This document shows positions 43,996 through 56,428 of a DNA stretch of 64,000 bases, piece by piece. The stretch is from Platanthera guangdongensis (lineage: Eukaryota > Streptophyta > Magnoliopsida > Asparagales > Orchidaceae). Location: positions 67,340,482-67,404,481 of the forward strand of contig CM077153.1 in the NCBI GenBank assembly GCA_039583875.1. Direction: 5' to 3'. How positions within the stretch are numbered: the stretch's first letter is position 1; every line of letters begins with the position of its first letter. The notes under the pieces were generated by a model. That model was not told the origin of the DNA and did not search any database. It worked only from the letters and a program-made list of their open reading frames with translations. The position numbers and the translations under genes were made by a program.

Positions 43996-45629
43996 ATGAT
44001 GGACAAGCTGACCATCAAGGAAGCTACCCCCATAGTCCAAGATAATGATGATTGACTGCCTATTCCAAGAGAAGGGGAAAACATACCTAAAGAAATTGAA
44101 GACCAGCTAGCTGAAAACCCTAATGATCAGCAAGCTATAGCTAGATTGCCTCCAGCTACCAGGCATCTAAGGGACCATCCAGCACACCAAATCATTGGTA
44201 ATTAAAATCATGGAGTCCAGACCAGAAGCAGGAGAATGAATACAACTCTTAACTCAAGCTTTCTGTCACAAGAGGAGCCCAAGAAGTTTGAAGAAGTAAT
44301 CAAGGACCAGTTCTGGATTAGAGCTATGCAAGAAGAACTGGACTAATTAAAGAAATGTAAGGTCTAGAAGTTGGTTCCCAGACCACAAGAACAAAATGTC
44401 ATAGAGACCAAGTTGATCTACAGGAATAAGTTGGATCAAGATGGCATTATTGTTAAGAATAAGGCTAGACTGGTGGCTAAAGGCTACAAGTAAGAAGAAG
44501 GCGTAGACTTTGAGCAGACCTTTGCCCTAGTAGCCAGATTGGAAGCAATAAGGATATTCCTTGCATTTGCTGCCTATTAGGGATTCAGAGTCTACCAGAT
44601 GGATGCCAAGTCAGCATTCCTGAATACGGACCTAAAAGTGGAAGTATATGTGGATTAGCCACCAGGTATTGTAGATCTTCTCTCCTAATTTTGTATATAA
44701 GCTTAGGAAAACTCTATATGGGCTAAAGCAAGTCCTAGGGCTTGGTATGAAACCTTGTCCAGCTTCCTCATTGAGAATAAATTCTCAAGAGGAAATATTG
44801 AAAATACCCTATTCCTAAGGGAATCAAAGAGCAAGCTTATCCTAGTCCAGATATATGTCGATGATATTATCTTTGGATCTACTGATGATAACTTTTGCAT
44901 GAAGTTTGCTAAACTTATGTAAGGGAAGTTTGAAATGAGCAGCATGGGTGGGCTCAAGTTCTTCTTGGGACTCCAAGTAAGACAGACTGATGATGGCTTG
45001 TCCATATACCAGTCCAAATTCACCAGGTATCTAATCAAAAAAATATGGTATGGAGAATGCCTCCACCATGAGAACTCTCATGGGGTCAAGTATGCCTATA
45101 GGAAAAGATAAGGCAGAGAAACCTATTGATGAGTCTTTATATAGAGGGATAATTAGCTCCCTTCTATACCTGACTGCCAGTAGGCCTGACATCATGTACG
45201 CTACATGTGTCTGTGCTAGGTATCAAGCTTACCCTAAAGAATTTCATTACTCTATTGCAAAGAGAATCTTGAGGTATCTTAAGGGCACACCTGATCTTGG
45301 CCTATGGTACCCTAGAAATAGGGATTTTGATCTAATAGGATTTTCATATGCAGATTTTGCAGGATGCAAAGAAGACAGTAAAAGCACTACTGGAACCTGT
45401 CAGTTCTTAAGAAGAAGGCTAGTTTCTTGGAGCAGCAAAAAGCAAACTAGTGTGGTTATATCCACTACTGAGTCCGAGTACATATCAGCAGATATCTATT
45501 GTGCTCAGCTACTATGGATCCAACATCAGCTCCAGGATTACAACTTTCAGGTAAGTAGACTCATCTTTACTGTGATTCTACAAGTGTTATTTCTATTGCT
45601 AGCAATCTTGTCTCACATAGCAGGACTAA
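43996..45629 (+). pseudogene. Element E reverse transcriptase and RNase H (broken, truncated)
   Basis: RT begins with NHGVQTRS and the motifs KFEEVIKDQFWIRAMQEEL, then LVAKGYK and YQMDAKSAFLN. The catalytic YVDDIIFGS is intact near 44854-44880. RNase H includes SRPDIMYATCVCARYQ, GCKEDSKSTTGTCQFL and STTESEYIS. Many stops occur in RT. Several sit where family members have Gln (LD-stop-LKK, GYK-stop-EEG, VD-stop-PPG, LM-stop-GKF) or Trp (KV-stop-KLVP), which fits C-to-T or G-to-A change. The end at 45629 is the insertion point of G1, just before the usual HSRTKHIEI motif would finish. Confidence 0.85.
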
Positions 45630-48186
45630 TGTAACACCCCAAAATTGTGTAGAGGGAAAATTTGGTTTCTGGCAGGGGGCACACGGCCTGGGACACGGAC
45701 TTGTCCCAGGGCGTGTCAGGCTGGAGTCGACGACTTGGCCGCGTAGTCGACATTTTGCGCTCGACGAAGTGTCGAGACGGGGTACACGGGCGTGTCTCAG
45801 GGCGTGTCGAGCCCGTGTCGACAACCGGCCCGGGGTGTCGACATTTTCGCTCGATAATATGTCGAGACAGGGCACACGGCCTGAGACACGGGCGTGTCTC
45901 AGGGCGTGTCGAGCCCGTGTCGACAATTGGCCCGGGGTGTCGACATTTTTGCTCGACGATGTGTCGAGACAAGGCACATGGCCTAGGACGCGGGTGTGTC
46001 CAAGGCCGTGTCAGGCAGTCGACGAACTTCGCTCGACGAAGTGTCGAGACAGTGAACACGGCCTGGAGCCCAGGCGTGTTGAGGTAGACACGGGCAAGGA
46101 TACGGGCGTGTCCAGTACCCGTGTAGTTCTCGGGTTGTTTTCGGGTCTGTATCGATGGAGGCACACGGCCAACCACACGGCCCTGTCAGTTGGAACACGG
46201 GCGTGTCGGGTTGAACACGGGCGTGTCGGATGGCCGTGTGTCGTTCCAGGTGCGTCGTTTGGGACGGTGAATGGGGGACACGGCCCTAGACATGGGCGTG
46301 TCGCAGGACATGTTCGGCCCAGGTGTTTTATTTTTTCAGGTGGATCGTGGCCGCTCTTTCCCTTATTTTGGGATCTGATGGTCCAGGACTGCTCTTGGGG
46401 AGTTAAGTCCGAGAATAGGGTTGGAAACCATCATTCTTCTCCAAGCTTTCTCTTATTAAATTCTAGAGAGAAGGGAGAGCAAGGAAGAAGGTGAAGGAGG
46501 GATTGGGCTGTAGGAGAGGCTTCGGTGCTCCAAATCGCGAACCGAGTCCAGATCCGTGGAGGCTAGATCTTTGCAAAGGTTTTCATCCGGCTATTTTGCC
46601 ATGGCTAGGAAGAGGAGTCAGAAGGTAATGACACTTCTCCTCTCGGTTTTAGGATGCATGTTTTAGCATCTTTTCTCTTCTAGTTTTTGGGCACCAAACA
46701 CTCAAATGAGAGGGGTTTGGGTCGCCAAGGTTCAAGAGGAACCTTCGGGTCGATTGAGTCCGTCCTCGGCATGTTTGTATTAGAGATCCGCTCCGTTAGT
46801 GGATTAGGCATGGTGGGTGAAGTCGTAGTCGCGACCGTTAGTCCGACTCGGTGATGTTGCATACGAGCTTTAAGGATTCGTAGAGATCCGTTGCGGTAAG
46901 ATGTCGTTTGTGATGTGGTGATGTTTTCCCCTTTTTCTCAAGTGAGGACGTGTAGTCGGAAACGGACAACGTTAGCTCCTCAATGGCGGTAGATGGTTTC
47001 CTTGGTGGACAAGGTTAGCTCCGTATGAGTAGTCGATGGTTTCCTTGGTGCGCGGGAACGCTGCAGTACAAATGAGGGACTAGGGTGGAATTGTCTTGGT
47101 TTGTGATGTGCCAAGGCGTGGCTGTGTCTCCGTGGTCGGCTGGCTATCCCGTGACGTACACGTCATGTGTGGAGAGTGTCCCGGCAAGACTAGTCCCCTT
47201 CTGTGAGACTAACGAGAATGCCAAGCAAGTGGCAAGCCCAGGCAATGAGTCCATGAGCGGGTGGGGTCCAGCAAGGCTTCTTAGAATCGGTCAGTTTGTG
47301 TTTGTTGGAATACTGACATAAGACGTCAGAGCTTGCAGGCAAGCCCGGGTCTAAGACCTTGAGCGGGTGGGGCCTAGGCAAGAGTTCCATGAGGCGGCTT
47401 GTGTGTCGTTGGGGGGTAATTGTGTCTCCCTTTTTGTTTGTGGCTTTATGCCAATGGGGAAACGATGAGTACCAAATTGATGTGATGTTGTGCTAGATGC
47501 ATATGCTATAGGGTGCCTTGGGTGAAACCCGGGTGGTTGCATACATGTTGCATAAGTAGGCCCTTTTATATTATATGCTCAGCCAGTAGAGAACGTGTAT
47601 GATGTTTGAGGCATCCAAGCTTGTTCTTAATGCACTTCTTTTTTATATTTATATATTGCATATGAGGTGCTGACTTGCAGGTTGGAGGGTTCCCCAGGGT
47701 CCGTTAGTGGCGGCCGGGAGGAGATGTGTTGGTTACACAGTTTGAGGTCAGCCTTTGCTGACCCGCGTTACTAATAATTTCTACAGGGCAAGGATCGCAA
47801 GCAGGAGCTAGCTCGTCAGCCAGAAAGGCCTAAGCCTCATGAAGTGTTAACTTTTGTAGTAGCTCTACTCTTTAAGACATTGTATGTTTTGATGCCCTTG
47901 GTGACTAGCTTGCATGTCGAGGTAGACTAGGAGTGCTTATGCACTTTCATGATTGTTGTATTATGTGAGTTTGGACTCTCTTATGTTGTAAGGCCATAAG
48001 GCCATCTTTTTATTACTCTTGTAGTGGTGGATAACTTCTAGTCTTTCTTGTGTTTCCGCTGTGTTGTGCAAAGAGTTTTGAGTGTGGGTAGTTATATCAT
48101 CTTATAATACTAAAGCTGTGGCGTCCGTATGTTGTGGGGCCCCGGCCGGACCCATATTATACGGTCATTACATGGGAGGTGTTACA
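45630..48186 (+). repeat. 5' LTR of G1 (2557 bp)
   Basis: Starts TGTAACACCCCAAAATTG and ends GAGGTGTTACA. The first 700 bp are packed with GACACGGGCGTGTC-type palindromes and GTGTCGAC words. It aligns with 51848-52512 plus 62545-64000. Confidence 0.93.
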
Positions 48187-48189
48187 ATT

Positions 48190-48205
48190 TGGTATCAGAG
48201 CCAGG
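48190..48205 (+). other. Primer binding site of G1 (initiator Met tRNA)
   Basis: TGGTATCAGAGCCAGG, complementary to initiator methionine tRNA over its first 12 bases, three bases inside the LTR. Confidence 0.92.
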
Positions 48206-48224
48206 TTAGATTCAAGGTCACTGC

Positions 48225-48440
48225 GTAGAGAAGTTATCCACATAAGAGTAACGCGAGACCATGAGTGTCCTTATATTTAAGTCTTGAGATTAGAGACTGA
48301 TCTCTGGCGACGGCCGTGCCAGGCGGAGAAGCCAGGATATTGGAGAGTGATCGGGAGCGAACCCAACGTCGTGAGGGTTTCACTCCCAGGCAAGTGGACG
48401 CCTGGAGGTTCTCACTCTAGGGGACTGCTAGGGTATTGAT
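48225..48440 (+). pseudogene. G1 gag remnant, reduced by several internal deletions
   Basis: Only short blocks of the gag seen in G2 (55205-56530) remain. They are the leader, a block around GGCGACGGCCGTGCC (G2 about 55453), a block around TTGGAGAGTGATC (G2 about 56025), and a block around AAGTGGACGCCTGG (G2 about 56168). They run directly into protease sequence at GCTAGGGTATTG. Several joints fall at short words shared by both parents, such as GCCAGG and GCAAG. No capsid or knuckle survives, so this copy makes no Gag. Confidence 0.85.
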
Positions 48441-51400
48441 CGGATACGGGAGCATCGCACTCCTTTCTTGCGGAGAGCTTCATCCGGAGAATAGGAGTTG
48501 AGTCCTTCTCGGCGGATGCGGAGCTGAAAGTGTGCATGCCCAATGGGTCATCCATAACCACCGGGGCAAAAGGGCGCATCTGTTGGGAGCTGGACGGAGT
48601 TGACTTCATTTTGGTAGCAGCGGCTTTACCATTGGTTGAGTTCGATGTCATTTTGGGCATGGACTGGCTTGCAGAGCAGCGCGCCAGTATTGACTGCCTA
48701 TCTAAGGTAGTGACCCTAAGGAGCAAAGGGAAGGCGGAAGTCAAATTTGAGGGCCTTTGCGGAGTGGCCTATTCCCTGATTTCGGCCATGCAGTTGATAC
48801 GGGCGGTTAACCAGGGTGGTGTAGCGCTTGTAGCATTATTGGAAGTTCGTCTCTCTCAGCTATCTAGTGAGGAAGTGCCCATAGTGTCAGAGTTCAAGGA
48901 TGCGTTTCCGGATGAACTTCCTGGAGCACCTCCTCGGCGGGAGATCGATTTCTCGATCGAGTTAGTGCCGGAGGCTAGGCCGGTGTCACGTCCTCCGTTT
49001 AGGATGGCACCAAAGGAGTTGGCGGAACTCAAAGTACAGTTACAGGAACTGTTGGAGCAAGGGTATATCAGACCCAGTTCTTCACCGTGGAGGGCGCTGA
49101 TATTTTTTGTAAAGAAGAAAGACGGTAGCATGCGGCTGTGCATGGACTACCGAGAGCTGAATAAATTGACCGTTAAGAATAAGTATCTGATTTCTCGGAT
49201 AGACGACTTGTTCGACCAGTTGGTAGGGTCGGTGGTGTACTCAAAATTGGACTTGAAGTCAGGCTATTATCAGTTGCGAATTCGGGATGAGGACATACCC
49301 AAGACTGCCTTTGGTACGAGGTACGGACACTTTGAGTTTACGGTGATGCCGTTTGGGCTGACGAACGCGTCATCTGTGTTCATGGACCTTATGAATCGGG
49401 TATTTCGGGAATACTTGGATTCTTTTGTGGTTGTCTTCATCGATGACATCTTGGTTTTTTCCAAATCGGAAGTGGGGCATGAGACCCACTTGAGAGTGGT
49501 CTTGCAGGTGTTGAGGGAGAATAAGTTGTATGCAAAGTTCTCAAAGTGCGAGTTCTGGTTAGAGAAGGTGACATTTTTTTGGGCCACGTGATTAGTGGGG
49601 ATGGGGTGGCAGTGGATCCAACAAAAGTGGAAGCCATCAGAGATTGGCCAGTCTTGAGGACCGTGGCGGAAGTCTGAAGTTTTCTTGGACTAGCTGGGTA
49701 TTATAGAAGATTCGTGGAGAACTTTTCGCGGATAGCTCTACCCCTCACCTCACTCACTCGTAAAGATCATAAGTTTGTGTGGACTCAAGAGTGTAGTCAA
49801 GCATTTGAGGCACTGAAGAAGAGACTGATGATGGCTCCAATCCTAAGTCTACCGCAAGGGACCGAGGGATTTCAAATCTTCAGTGACGCATCGGGATGCG
49901 GATTGGGTTGCGTTTTGGTGCAACATGGCAAGGTGATAGCTTTTGGGTCTAGACAGCTGAAGCCTCATGAGAGGAATTACCCCGTCCGTGACTTGGAGTT
50001 GGCGGTGGTAATTTTTGCATTGAAAATATGGCGACATTATGTGTATGGAGCAAAGATGGAGATCTTCACGGATCATAAAGGCCTGAAGTATCTCTTGGAT
50101 AAAAAGGACTTGAACTTGCGGCAACGCAGGTGGGTTGAGTTTCTTGGAGACTATGAGGTGGCGATTCAGTACACGCCAGTTAAAGCCAATGTGGTGGCGG
50201 ATGCCTTGAGTAGAAAGTACTCGGGGCAAGGGAATTGGATCGAAGCTCATGATGAGCGGTTGGTACGGGAATGGGAGTCCCTTGGTTTGGAATGTGTGGG
50301 TAGAGGCGAGTCCAGCGTGGCTCGGCTGAACTGGATTGAAATGCAGAACGACTTGTCCGATCGCATTCGGGAAGCGACTCAGTTGGATGTGGAGTTTCAA
50401 CCATATGTGTTGGAGGCTCAAAAGGGCGAGAGCAGCGCCTGGGAGATAATTGATGGGATTCTGAGGAAGGACGGAAGGGTTTGTGTACCGCAGCTCGGCA
50501 AACTCCGTGAGGAGTTGATGTTTGAGGCTCACTTCACAAAGTACTCCATTCACCCGGGTAGTACAAAGATGTACTTGGATATGAAGAAATCATTTTGGTG
50601 GCCGGGGCTGAAGCGGGACGTAGCTTTGTATGTGAATAGTTGCCAAACTTGCGCCTTGGTGAAGGCCGAATGTCAGAAGCCGGGCGGGTTCCTGAAGCCC
50701 CTTCCAATCCCTGAGTGGAAATTTGATGACATCTCCATGGATTTTGTACATGGCCTGCCTAGATCGCTGCAGGGTAATGATGCTATTTGGGTGATCGTGG
50801 ATCGCTTAACCAAGGATGCCCACTTCATCCCAAATCCGAAGGAGGACAGCGTGGAGAAGCTGGTGGAGTTGTATGTTCGCAACATTGTGCGACTGCACGG
50901 GATTCCTAAGAGCATAGTCAGCGATCGAGATGGACGATTTACGTCCAAGGACTGGAGATTGGTTCAGAAGAGTTTGGGCACGAAGCTAAAGTTAAGTACG
51001 GCGTTCCATCCTCAAACTGATGGGCAAACCGAAAGAACGAACCGTACTATGGAGGATATGCTGAGAATGTGCATTCTTGACTTCGGCAAGAAGTGGGAGG
51101 ATCACCTCTTCATGGTGGAATTCGCGTACAATAACAGTTATCAAGCAAGTATAAAAATGGCGCCATACGAAGCTTTGTATGGGAGACGGTGTCAAACACC
51201 GATGTCTTGGACAGAGGTGGGAGACACCAAAATTTTGGGAAAAGAGGTGGTAGTTGACGCTTGTGAGTTGGTACGGACCATTCAAGAGCGTATGAAGGTG
51301 GCGCAAGACCGGCAAGCAAAATACTTTAATGCTCGTCACAGGAAGTTGGAGTTTGCGGTAGGTGATTGGGTCTATTTGAAGATCAAGCCGTTCAAAGCCG

Positions 51401-51789
51401 TCTCACAGATTCGCCGACTCAAGAAGTTCAGTCCAAGGTTTTTGGGCCCTTTTGAAGTTGTTGAACGGGTGGGAGAGGCAGCCTATCGGTTGGCGTTGTT
51501 CGCGTAGCTGAGTAGATTGCATGACGTCTTCCATGTCTCCGGCTTGAGGAAAGCCTTGGTGGAGGCTAGTGTGGTGATCGAGCCAGCATCGGTGCCGATA
51601 GAGGAAGACTTGAGGACGTGAGTCCGTCCAATTACTGTAGAGGATTCGGAGACTCGGCAGTTGCGGAATAAAGAGGTTAAACTCGTGGAAGTCCGATGGG
51701 ACAACTGCGGTCGTGAGGAGCACTCTTGGGAGCGAGAACAAGAAAAGTTAGAAGAGTATCCAGCGCTCTTCAAATCAGGTACCATTTGA
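48441..51789 (+). pseudogene. G1 pol: protease, RT, RNase H, integrase, chromodomain remnant (broken)
   Basis: Protease lies at the start ([11 protein letters not shown] frame; [10 protein letters not shown]), with a 1-bp gain near 48435 against G2. RT has [26 protein letters not shown] and FIDD at 49436-49447. RNase H has [16 protein letters not shown] and FTDHKGLKYLL. Integrase has [29 protein letters not shown] and QTERTNRT. The C-terminal part reads LHDVFHVS, then VRWDNCGREE and EEYPALF, a degenerate chromodomain typical of Tekay-type elements. Lesions are two extra T in a T-run at 49574-49580, TGA 49675 and TGA 51619 (both CGA in G2), and TAG 51505 (GAG in G2). Confidence 0.92.
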
Positions 51790-51833
51790 GTTGTGTTCCT
51801 TTTTGCTTCGTAATTTCGGGACGAAATTCTTTT

Positions 51834-51847
51834 AAGGGGGAGAGAGT
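51834..51847 (+). other. Polypurine tract of G1
   Basis: AAGGGGGAGAGAGT precedes the 3' LTR start TGTAACACC. Confidence 0.85.
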
Positions 51848-52512
51848 TGTAACACCCCAAAATTTTGTAGAGGGAAAATTTGGTTTCTGGCAGGGGGCAC
51901 ACGGCCTGGGACACGGGCGTGTCCCAGGGCGTGTCAGGCTGGAGTCGACGACTTGGCCGCATAGTAGACATTTTGCACTCGACAAAGTGTCGAGACGGGG
52001 CACACGGCCTGAGACACGGGCGTGTCTCAGGGCGTGTCGAGCCCGTGTCAACAACCGGCCCGGGGTGTCGACATTTTCTCTCGACAATGTGTCGAGATAG
52101 GGCACACGGCCTGAGATACGGGCGTGTCTCAGGGCGTGTCGAGCCCTTGTCGACAATCGGCCTGGGGTGTCGACATTTTTGCTCGATGATGTGTTGAGAC
52201 AAGGTACACGGCCTAGGACACGGGCGTGTCCAAGGCTGTGTCAGGCAGTCGACGCACTTCGCTCGACGAAGTGTCGAGACAGTGAACATGGCCTGGAACC
52301 CAGGCGTGTTGAGGTAGACACGGGCAAGGACACGGGCGTGTCCAGTAGCCGTATAGTTCTCGGGTTGTTTTCGGGGCTGTGTCGATGGAGGCACACGGCC
52401 GACCACACGGCTGTGTCAATTGGAACACGGGCGTGTCGGGTTGAACACGGGCGTGTCGGATGCCCGTGTGTCGTTCCAGGGGCGTTGTTTGGGACGACGA
52501 ATGGGGGACACT
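51848..52512 (+). repeat. 3' LTR of G1, first part
   Basis: Aligns with the 5' LTR from 45630 to about 46278 and stops at the G2 insertion. The last five bases ACACT pair with ACACG at 62545-62549 as the target duplication of G2, with one mismatch. The uninterrupted 5' LTR reads ACACG. Confidence 0.92.
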
Positions 52513-55128
52513 TGTAACACCCCAGTTTTGGAGAAAGGGTCGATTTGCGTCTCTGGACAATTTTTGGTTTCTGGCAGGGGGCACACGGCCCGGGACACAC
52601 CACACGGGTGTGGCCCGGGACACACCATCCCAGGCCATGTCAGGCCGTGTCGACGACTTGGCCGCGTGGTCGACACTTTGCGCTCGACGAAGTGTCGAGA
52701 CAGGGTACACGGCCTGCGATACGGGCGTGTCGTAGGGCGTGTCGAGCCCGTGTCGACACTCGATGCGGGGTGTCGACATTTTCACTCGACAATATGTCGA
52801 GACAAGGCACATGGCCTAGGACATGGGCATGTCCAAGGCCGTGTGGGTCTGTCGACGAGCTTCAGTCGACGATGTTCACTCGACGAGTGTCGAGTGTCGA
52901 GTGTCGAGTGTCGAGACTAGGGCACACGGCCTGTGACACGGGCGTGTCACAGGGAGTGTCCCGCTTGGTCGACGATCTTCGCTCGACGTTTTTCCGCGGT
53001 GTCGACACAAAGGCTGTCGACGAGTGTCGAGACTTGGCACACAGCTTGGGACACGGGCGTGTCCCAGGCCGTGTCCCTTCTCGGGATGTTTCGAGGCCGT
53101 GTCGTTGGAGGCACACGGCCGGCCACACGGCCGTGTCAGTGGGGACACGGGCGTGTCGGGTCGAACACGGGCATGTCGGATGCCCGTGTGCTGTTCCAGG
53201 CGCGTCGATTTGAGACGGTGAATGAGGCACACGGCCCTGGACACGGGCGTGTGCCAGGCCGTGTTCGGCCCAGGTCTTTAATTTTTCAGGCGGATCGTGG
53301 CCATTCTTTCTCTGATTTTAGGATTTGATGGTTCAGGATATTTCTTGGGGAGTTAAGTCCGAGAATAGGGTTGAAAACCCTCATTCTTCTCCAAGCTTTC
53401 TCTTACTAAAGATCTAGAGAGAAGTGAGAGCAAGGAAGAAGGAGAAGGAGGGTTTGGGCTGTAGGAGAGGTTTCGATACTCCAAATCGTGAGCCGAGTCC
53501 AGATCCTTGGAGGCCAGATCTTTGCGAAGGTTTTCATCCGGTTATTTTGCCATGGCAAGGAAGAGGAGTCGGAAGGTAACGACACTTCTCCTCTCGGTCT
53601 TAGGATGCATGTCTTTAGCATCTTTTCTTTCTAGTTTTTGGGCACCAAACTCTCAAATGAGAGGGGTTTTGGGTTGCCAAGGTTCAAGAGGAACCTCCGG
53701 GTTGATTGAGTCCGTCCCCGGCATATTTTGCATTAAAGATCCGCTCCGTTAGTGGATTAGGCATGGTGGGTGAAGCCGTAGTCGCGACCATTAGTCCGAC
53801 TCAGTGATGTTGCATACGAACGTTAAGGATTCGTAGAGATTCCGTCGCGGCAAGATACCGTTTGTGATGTGGTGATGTTTCCCCCTTTTTCTCAAGTGAG
53901 TACGTGTAGTCGGAACCGGACAAGGTTAGCTCCTCGTGGCGGTAGATGGTTTCCTTGGTGGATAAGGTTAGCTCCGCATGAGTTGTAGATGTTTCCTTGG
54001 TGCGCGGGAACGCTGCAGTACAAATGAGGGACTAGGGTGGAATTATCTTGGTTTGTGATGTGTCAAGGCGTGGCTATGTCTCCGCGGTCGGCTGGCTATC
54101 CCATGACGTTCACGTCATGTGTGGAGAGTGTCCCGGCGAGACTAGTCCCCTTCTGTGAGACTGACGAGAATGCCAAGCATGGGGACAAGCCCGGGCAATG
54201 AGGCCATGAGCGGGTGGGGTCCGGCAAAGCTTCTTAGAATCGGTCAGTTGTGTGTTTGTTGGAATCCTGACATGAGACGTCAGAGCTTGTAGGCAAGCCC
54301 GGGTCTAAGACCTTGAGCGGGTGGGGCCTTTGCAAGAGTTCCATGTGGCGGCCTGTGTGCCGATGGGGGGAATGGTTTTACCCCTTTGTTTGCGGCTTTA
54401 TGCCAATGGGGAATCGATGAGTACCCATATGATGTGATGATGTGCTAGATGCATACGCGATAGGGTGCCTTGGGTGAAACCCGGGTTGTTGCATACATGA
54501 TTGCATAAGTAGGCCCTTTTTATTATATGCTCAACCAGTAGAGAACATGTATGATGTGTGTGACATCCAAGCCTGTTTCTGTAGCTGCTTTTCTTGCTTA
54601 TGATTATTGCATACGAAGTGCTAACTTGCAGGTTGGAGGGGTACCCCGGGGTCCGTTAGGGGCGGCCGGGAGGAGATGTGTTGTTACACAGTTTGAGGTC
54701 AGCCTTTGCTGACCCACGTTACTAATAAATTTTACAGGGCAAGGATCGCATGCAGGAGCTAGCTCGCCGGCCAGAAAGGCATAAGCTTCATGAATTGCTT
54801 CTCTCTTTTGTAGTTCTACTTTTATGATGTTTTATGTTTGAGATTCATGTTGTCCGGCTTGCATGCCGAGGTAGACTAGGAGTGCTATGCACTTTCTTGA
54901 CTGATGTATTATTTGAGTTTGGACACTTGTTGTAAGGCCATAAGGCCATTTGTTTTACTCTTGTAATAGTGGATAACTTCTAGTCTTGCTTATATTTCTG
55001 CTGTGTTGTGCAAAGTGTTTTGAGTATGGGTAGCTATATCAACTTATAATACTAAAACTGTGGCGTTCGTATGTTGTGGGGCCCCGGCCGGACCCATATT
55101 ATACGGTCATTACAGGGGAGGTGTTACA
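52513..55128 (+). repeat. 5' LTR of G2 (2616 bp)
   Basis: The outer 750 bp carry GACACGGGCGTGTC-type palindromes and two exact copies of GTGTCGACAC (52750-52759 and 52999-53008), the same 10-mer that makes the array in element A. A short tandem repeat of GTGTCGA occurs at about 52886-52915. Confidence 0.94.
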
Positions 55129-55131
55129 ATT

Positions 55132-55147
55132 TGGTATCAAAGCCAGG
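55132..55147 (+). other. Primer binding site of G2 (one base changed)
   Basis: TGGTATCAAAGCCAGG. G1 has TGGTATCAGAGCCAGG, so the ninth base has changed from G to A relative to the initiator Met match. Confidence 0.9.
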
Positions 55148-55260
55148 TTAGATTCAAGGTCAATGCGTAGAGAAGTTATCCACATAAGAGTAACGCTGGA
55201 CCATGAGTGTCCTATTGTTTAAGTCGTGAGTTTAGAGGTTGATTCCTTGTTTCTGGTTTC

Positions 55261-56428
55261 TTGAAGAGTGCAAGCAACGAGGCAGGAACGTCGAGAGCAA
55301 GAGAAGAGCTTTCGGCGAGCAGTGCTACTGCTCCAGGTCTTTTGGGCACGGGTGTTAACCCGGCCGATTTCTGCCGCATGCTTGCAGAAGCGATGGTGGC
55401 GGCCCAAGCTGCAGCGGCAGCTCAGGTAGCAACCCCTGCTACACCGGATACGGCGACGGCCGTGCCAGGAGGAGAAGCCAGGTGAGTGGAGCCTTTGGTA
55501 GAAAGGGTAGTTGTCGGACATGGAGACCGGCACTTGAAGTATTTCTTGAGCTTCCATCCCCCGTCATTCAAGGGAGTTGGTACGCCAACGGATGCGGAGG
55601 ACTGGTGGGTTCGCATTCAAGAGCTTTTGAGGGCGGCAGAGACGCCAGAAGAAAAGAAATCTGAATATGCGGCGTTCATGTTGGAAGGAGACGCCAAGTT
55701 GTGGTGGGTGAGCCATAGCGGCCGCCAGTTCCCGGGATGCACCCCGTCGGTGGAGGAGTTTGGGGATGCTTTTCTTAAGAGGTACATTCCTGTTTCTACA
55801 CGGTTGGCCCTTCAGCGACAGTTTCTACATTTAATGCTGCGAGACAAGACGGTGGATGAGTATGTGCAGGAGTTCACCCGCTTGGGTCGTTACGCGGGAA
55901 CGACGATGGCAGATAATGTAGAGAGGGATAACCTCTTCTACCAGGGGCTGAGGGAGAACCTGAGACAACCCCTCATTTCCATGAAGAGGGCTGGTTTTAA
56001 TGAACTAGTTGAGGCTGCCAGGATGTTGGAGAGCGATCTGGAGCGAACCCAACGTCGTAAGGGTTTTACTCCCAAGCAAGGGGAAGGGAAGCCTTCCCAA
56101 TCCCATGGAAAGTCTGAAGGGAGTAGGTGGAGGAATAAGCCTCACACATCCAGGTCCGGTGAGAAGAGCAAGTGGACGCCTGGAGGTTCACACTCTAGGG
56201 GACCGCCGACGTGCTATAACTGCAGTAAGGTGGGGCACATAGCTCGTGTTTGTCCCCAAGGAGGAGCGGGGCAAGAGGCAAAGCAGGAGTAGACTGTGCA
56301 CTCCGGCCCCAGTGTTGCAGAGAAAGGGAAGATGGCGGAGTCGAGCGCTTCTCGGTTCCAACCGGTGCAACCAAGGGCTTACAACCTTGGGCAGCAAGAA
56401 GCGATCTGCCAAACCGATGTGGTGACAG
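55261..56428 (+). pseudogene. G2 gag (two in-frame stops)
   Basis: The segment 55261-55482 encodes an alanine-rich N-terminus, then TGA at 55483-55485. The same frame continues with the Retrotrans_gag domain (DAEDWWVRIQELLRAAE, FMLEGDAKLWW, FLKRYIPVSTRLALQRQFLHL, VDEYVQEFTRLGRYA) and a basic linker. The knuckle CYNCSKVGHIARVC lies at 56212-56253, followed by TAG at 56290-56292. The frame resumes to TDVVTG at 56428, where the intron-like segment begins. Gag forms the particle. The frame is the same as pol before and after the 72-nt segment. The exact start codon is uncertain; an AAGAGTGCAAGC start region at 55261 is not an ATG. Confidence 0.85.

Larger units (their letters stand above)
36522..45629 (+). 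mobile_element. Ty1/copia element E, Sirevirus-like (5' part; interrupted twice)
   Basis: The 5' LTR (36522-38708), Met primer site, gag with two zinc knuckles, protease, a gutted integrase, RT and RNase H are present up to 45629, where chromovirus G1 begins. The 3' end lies beyond the window. A solo gypsy LTR splits gag at 39968-42157. Its protein motifs and LTR ends are close to element A, so both belong to one broad family, but their LTR arrays differ. It inserted 48 bp after the FAR1-like pseudogene. Confidence 0.87.
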
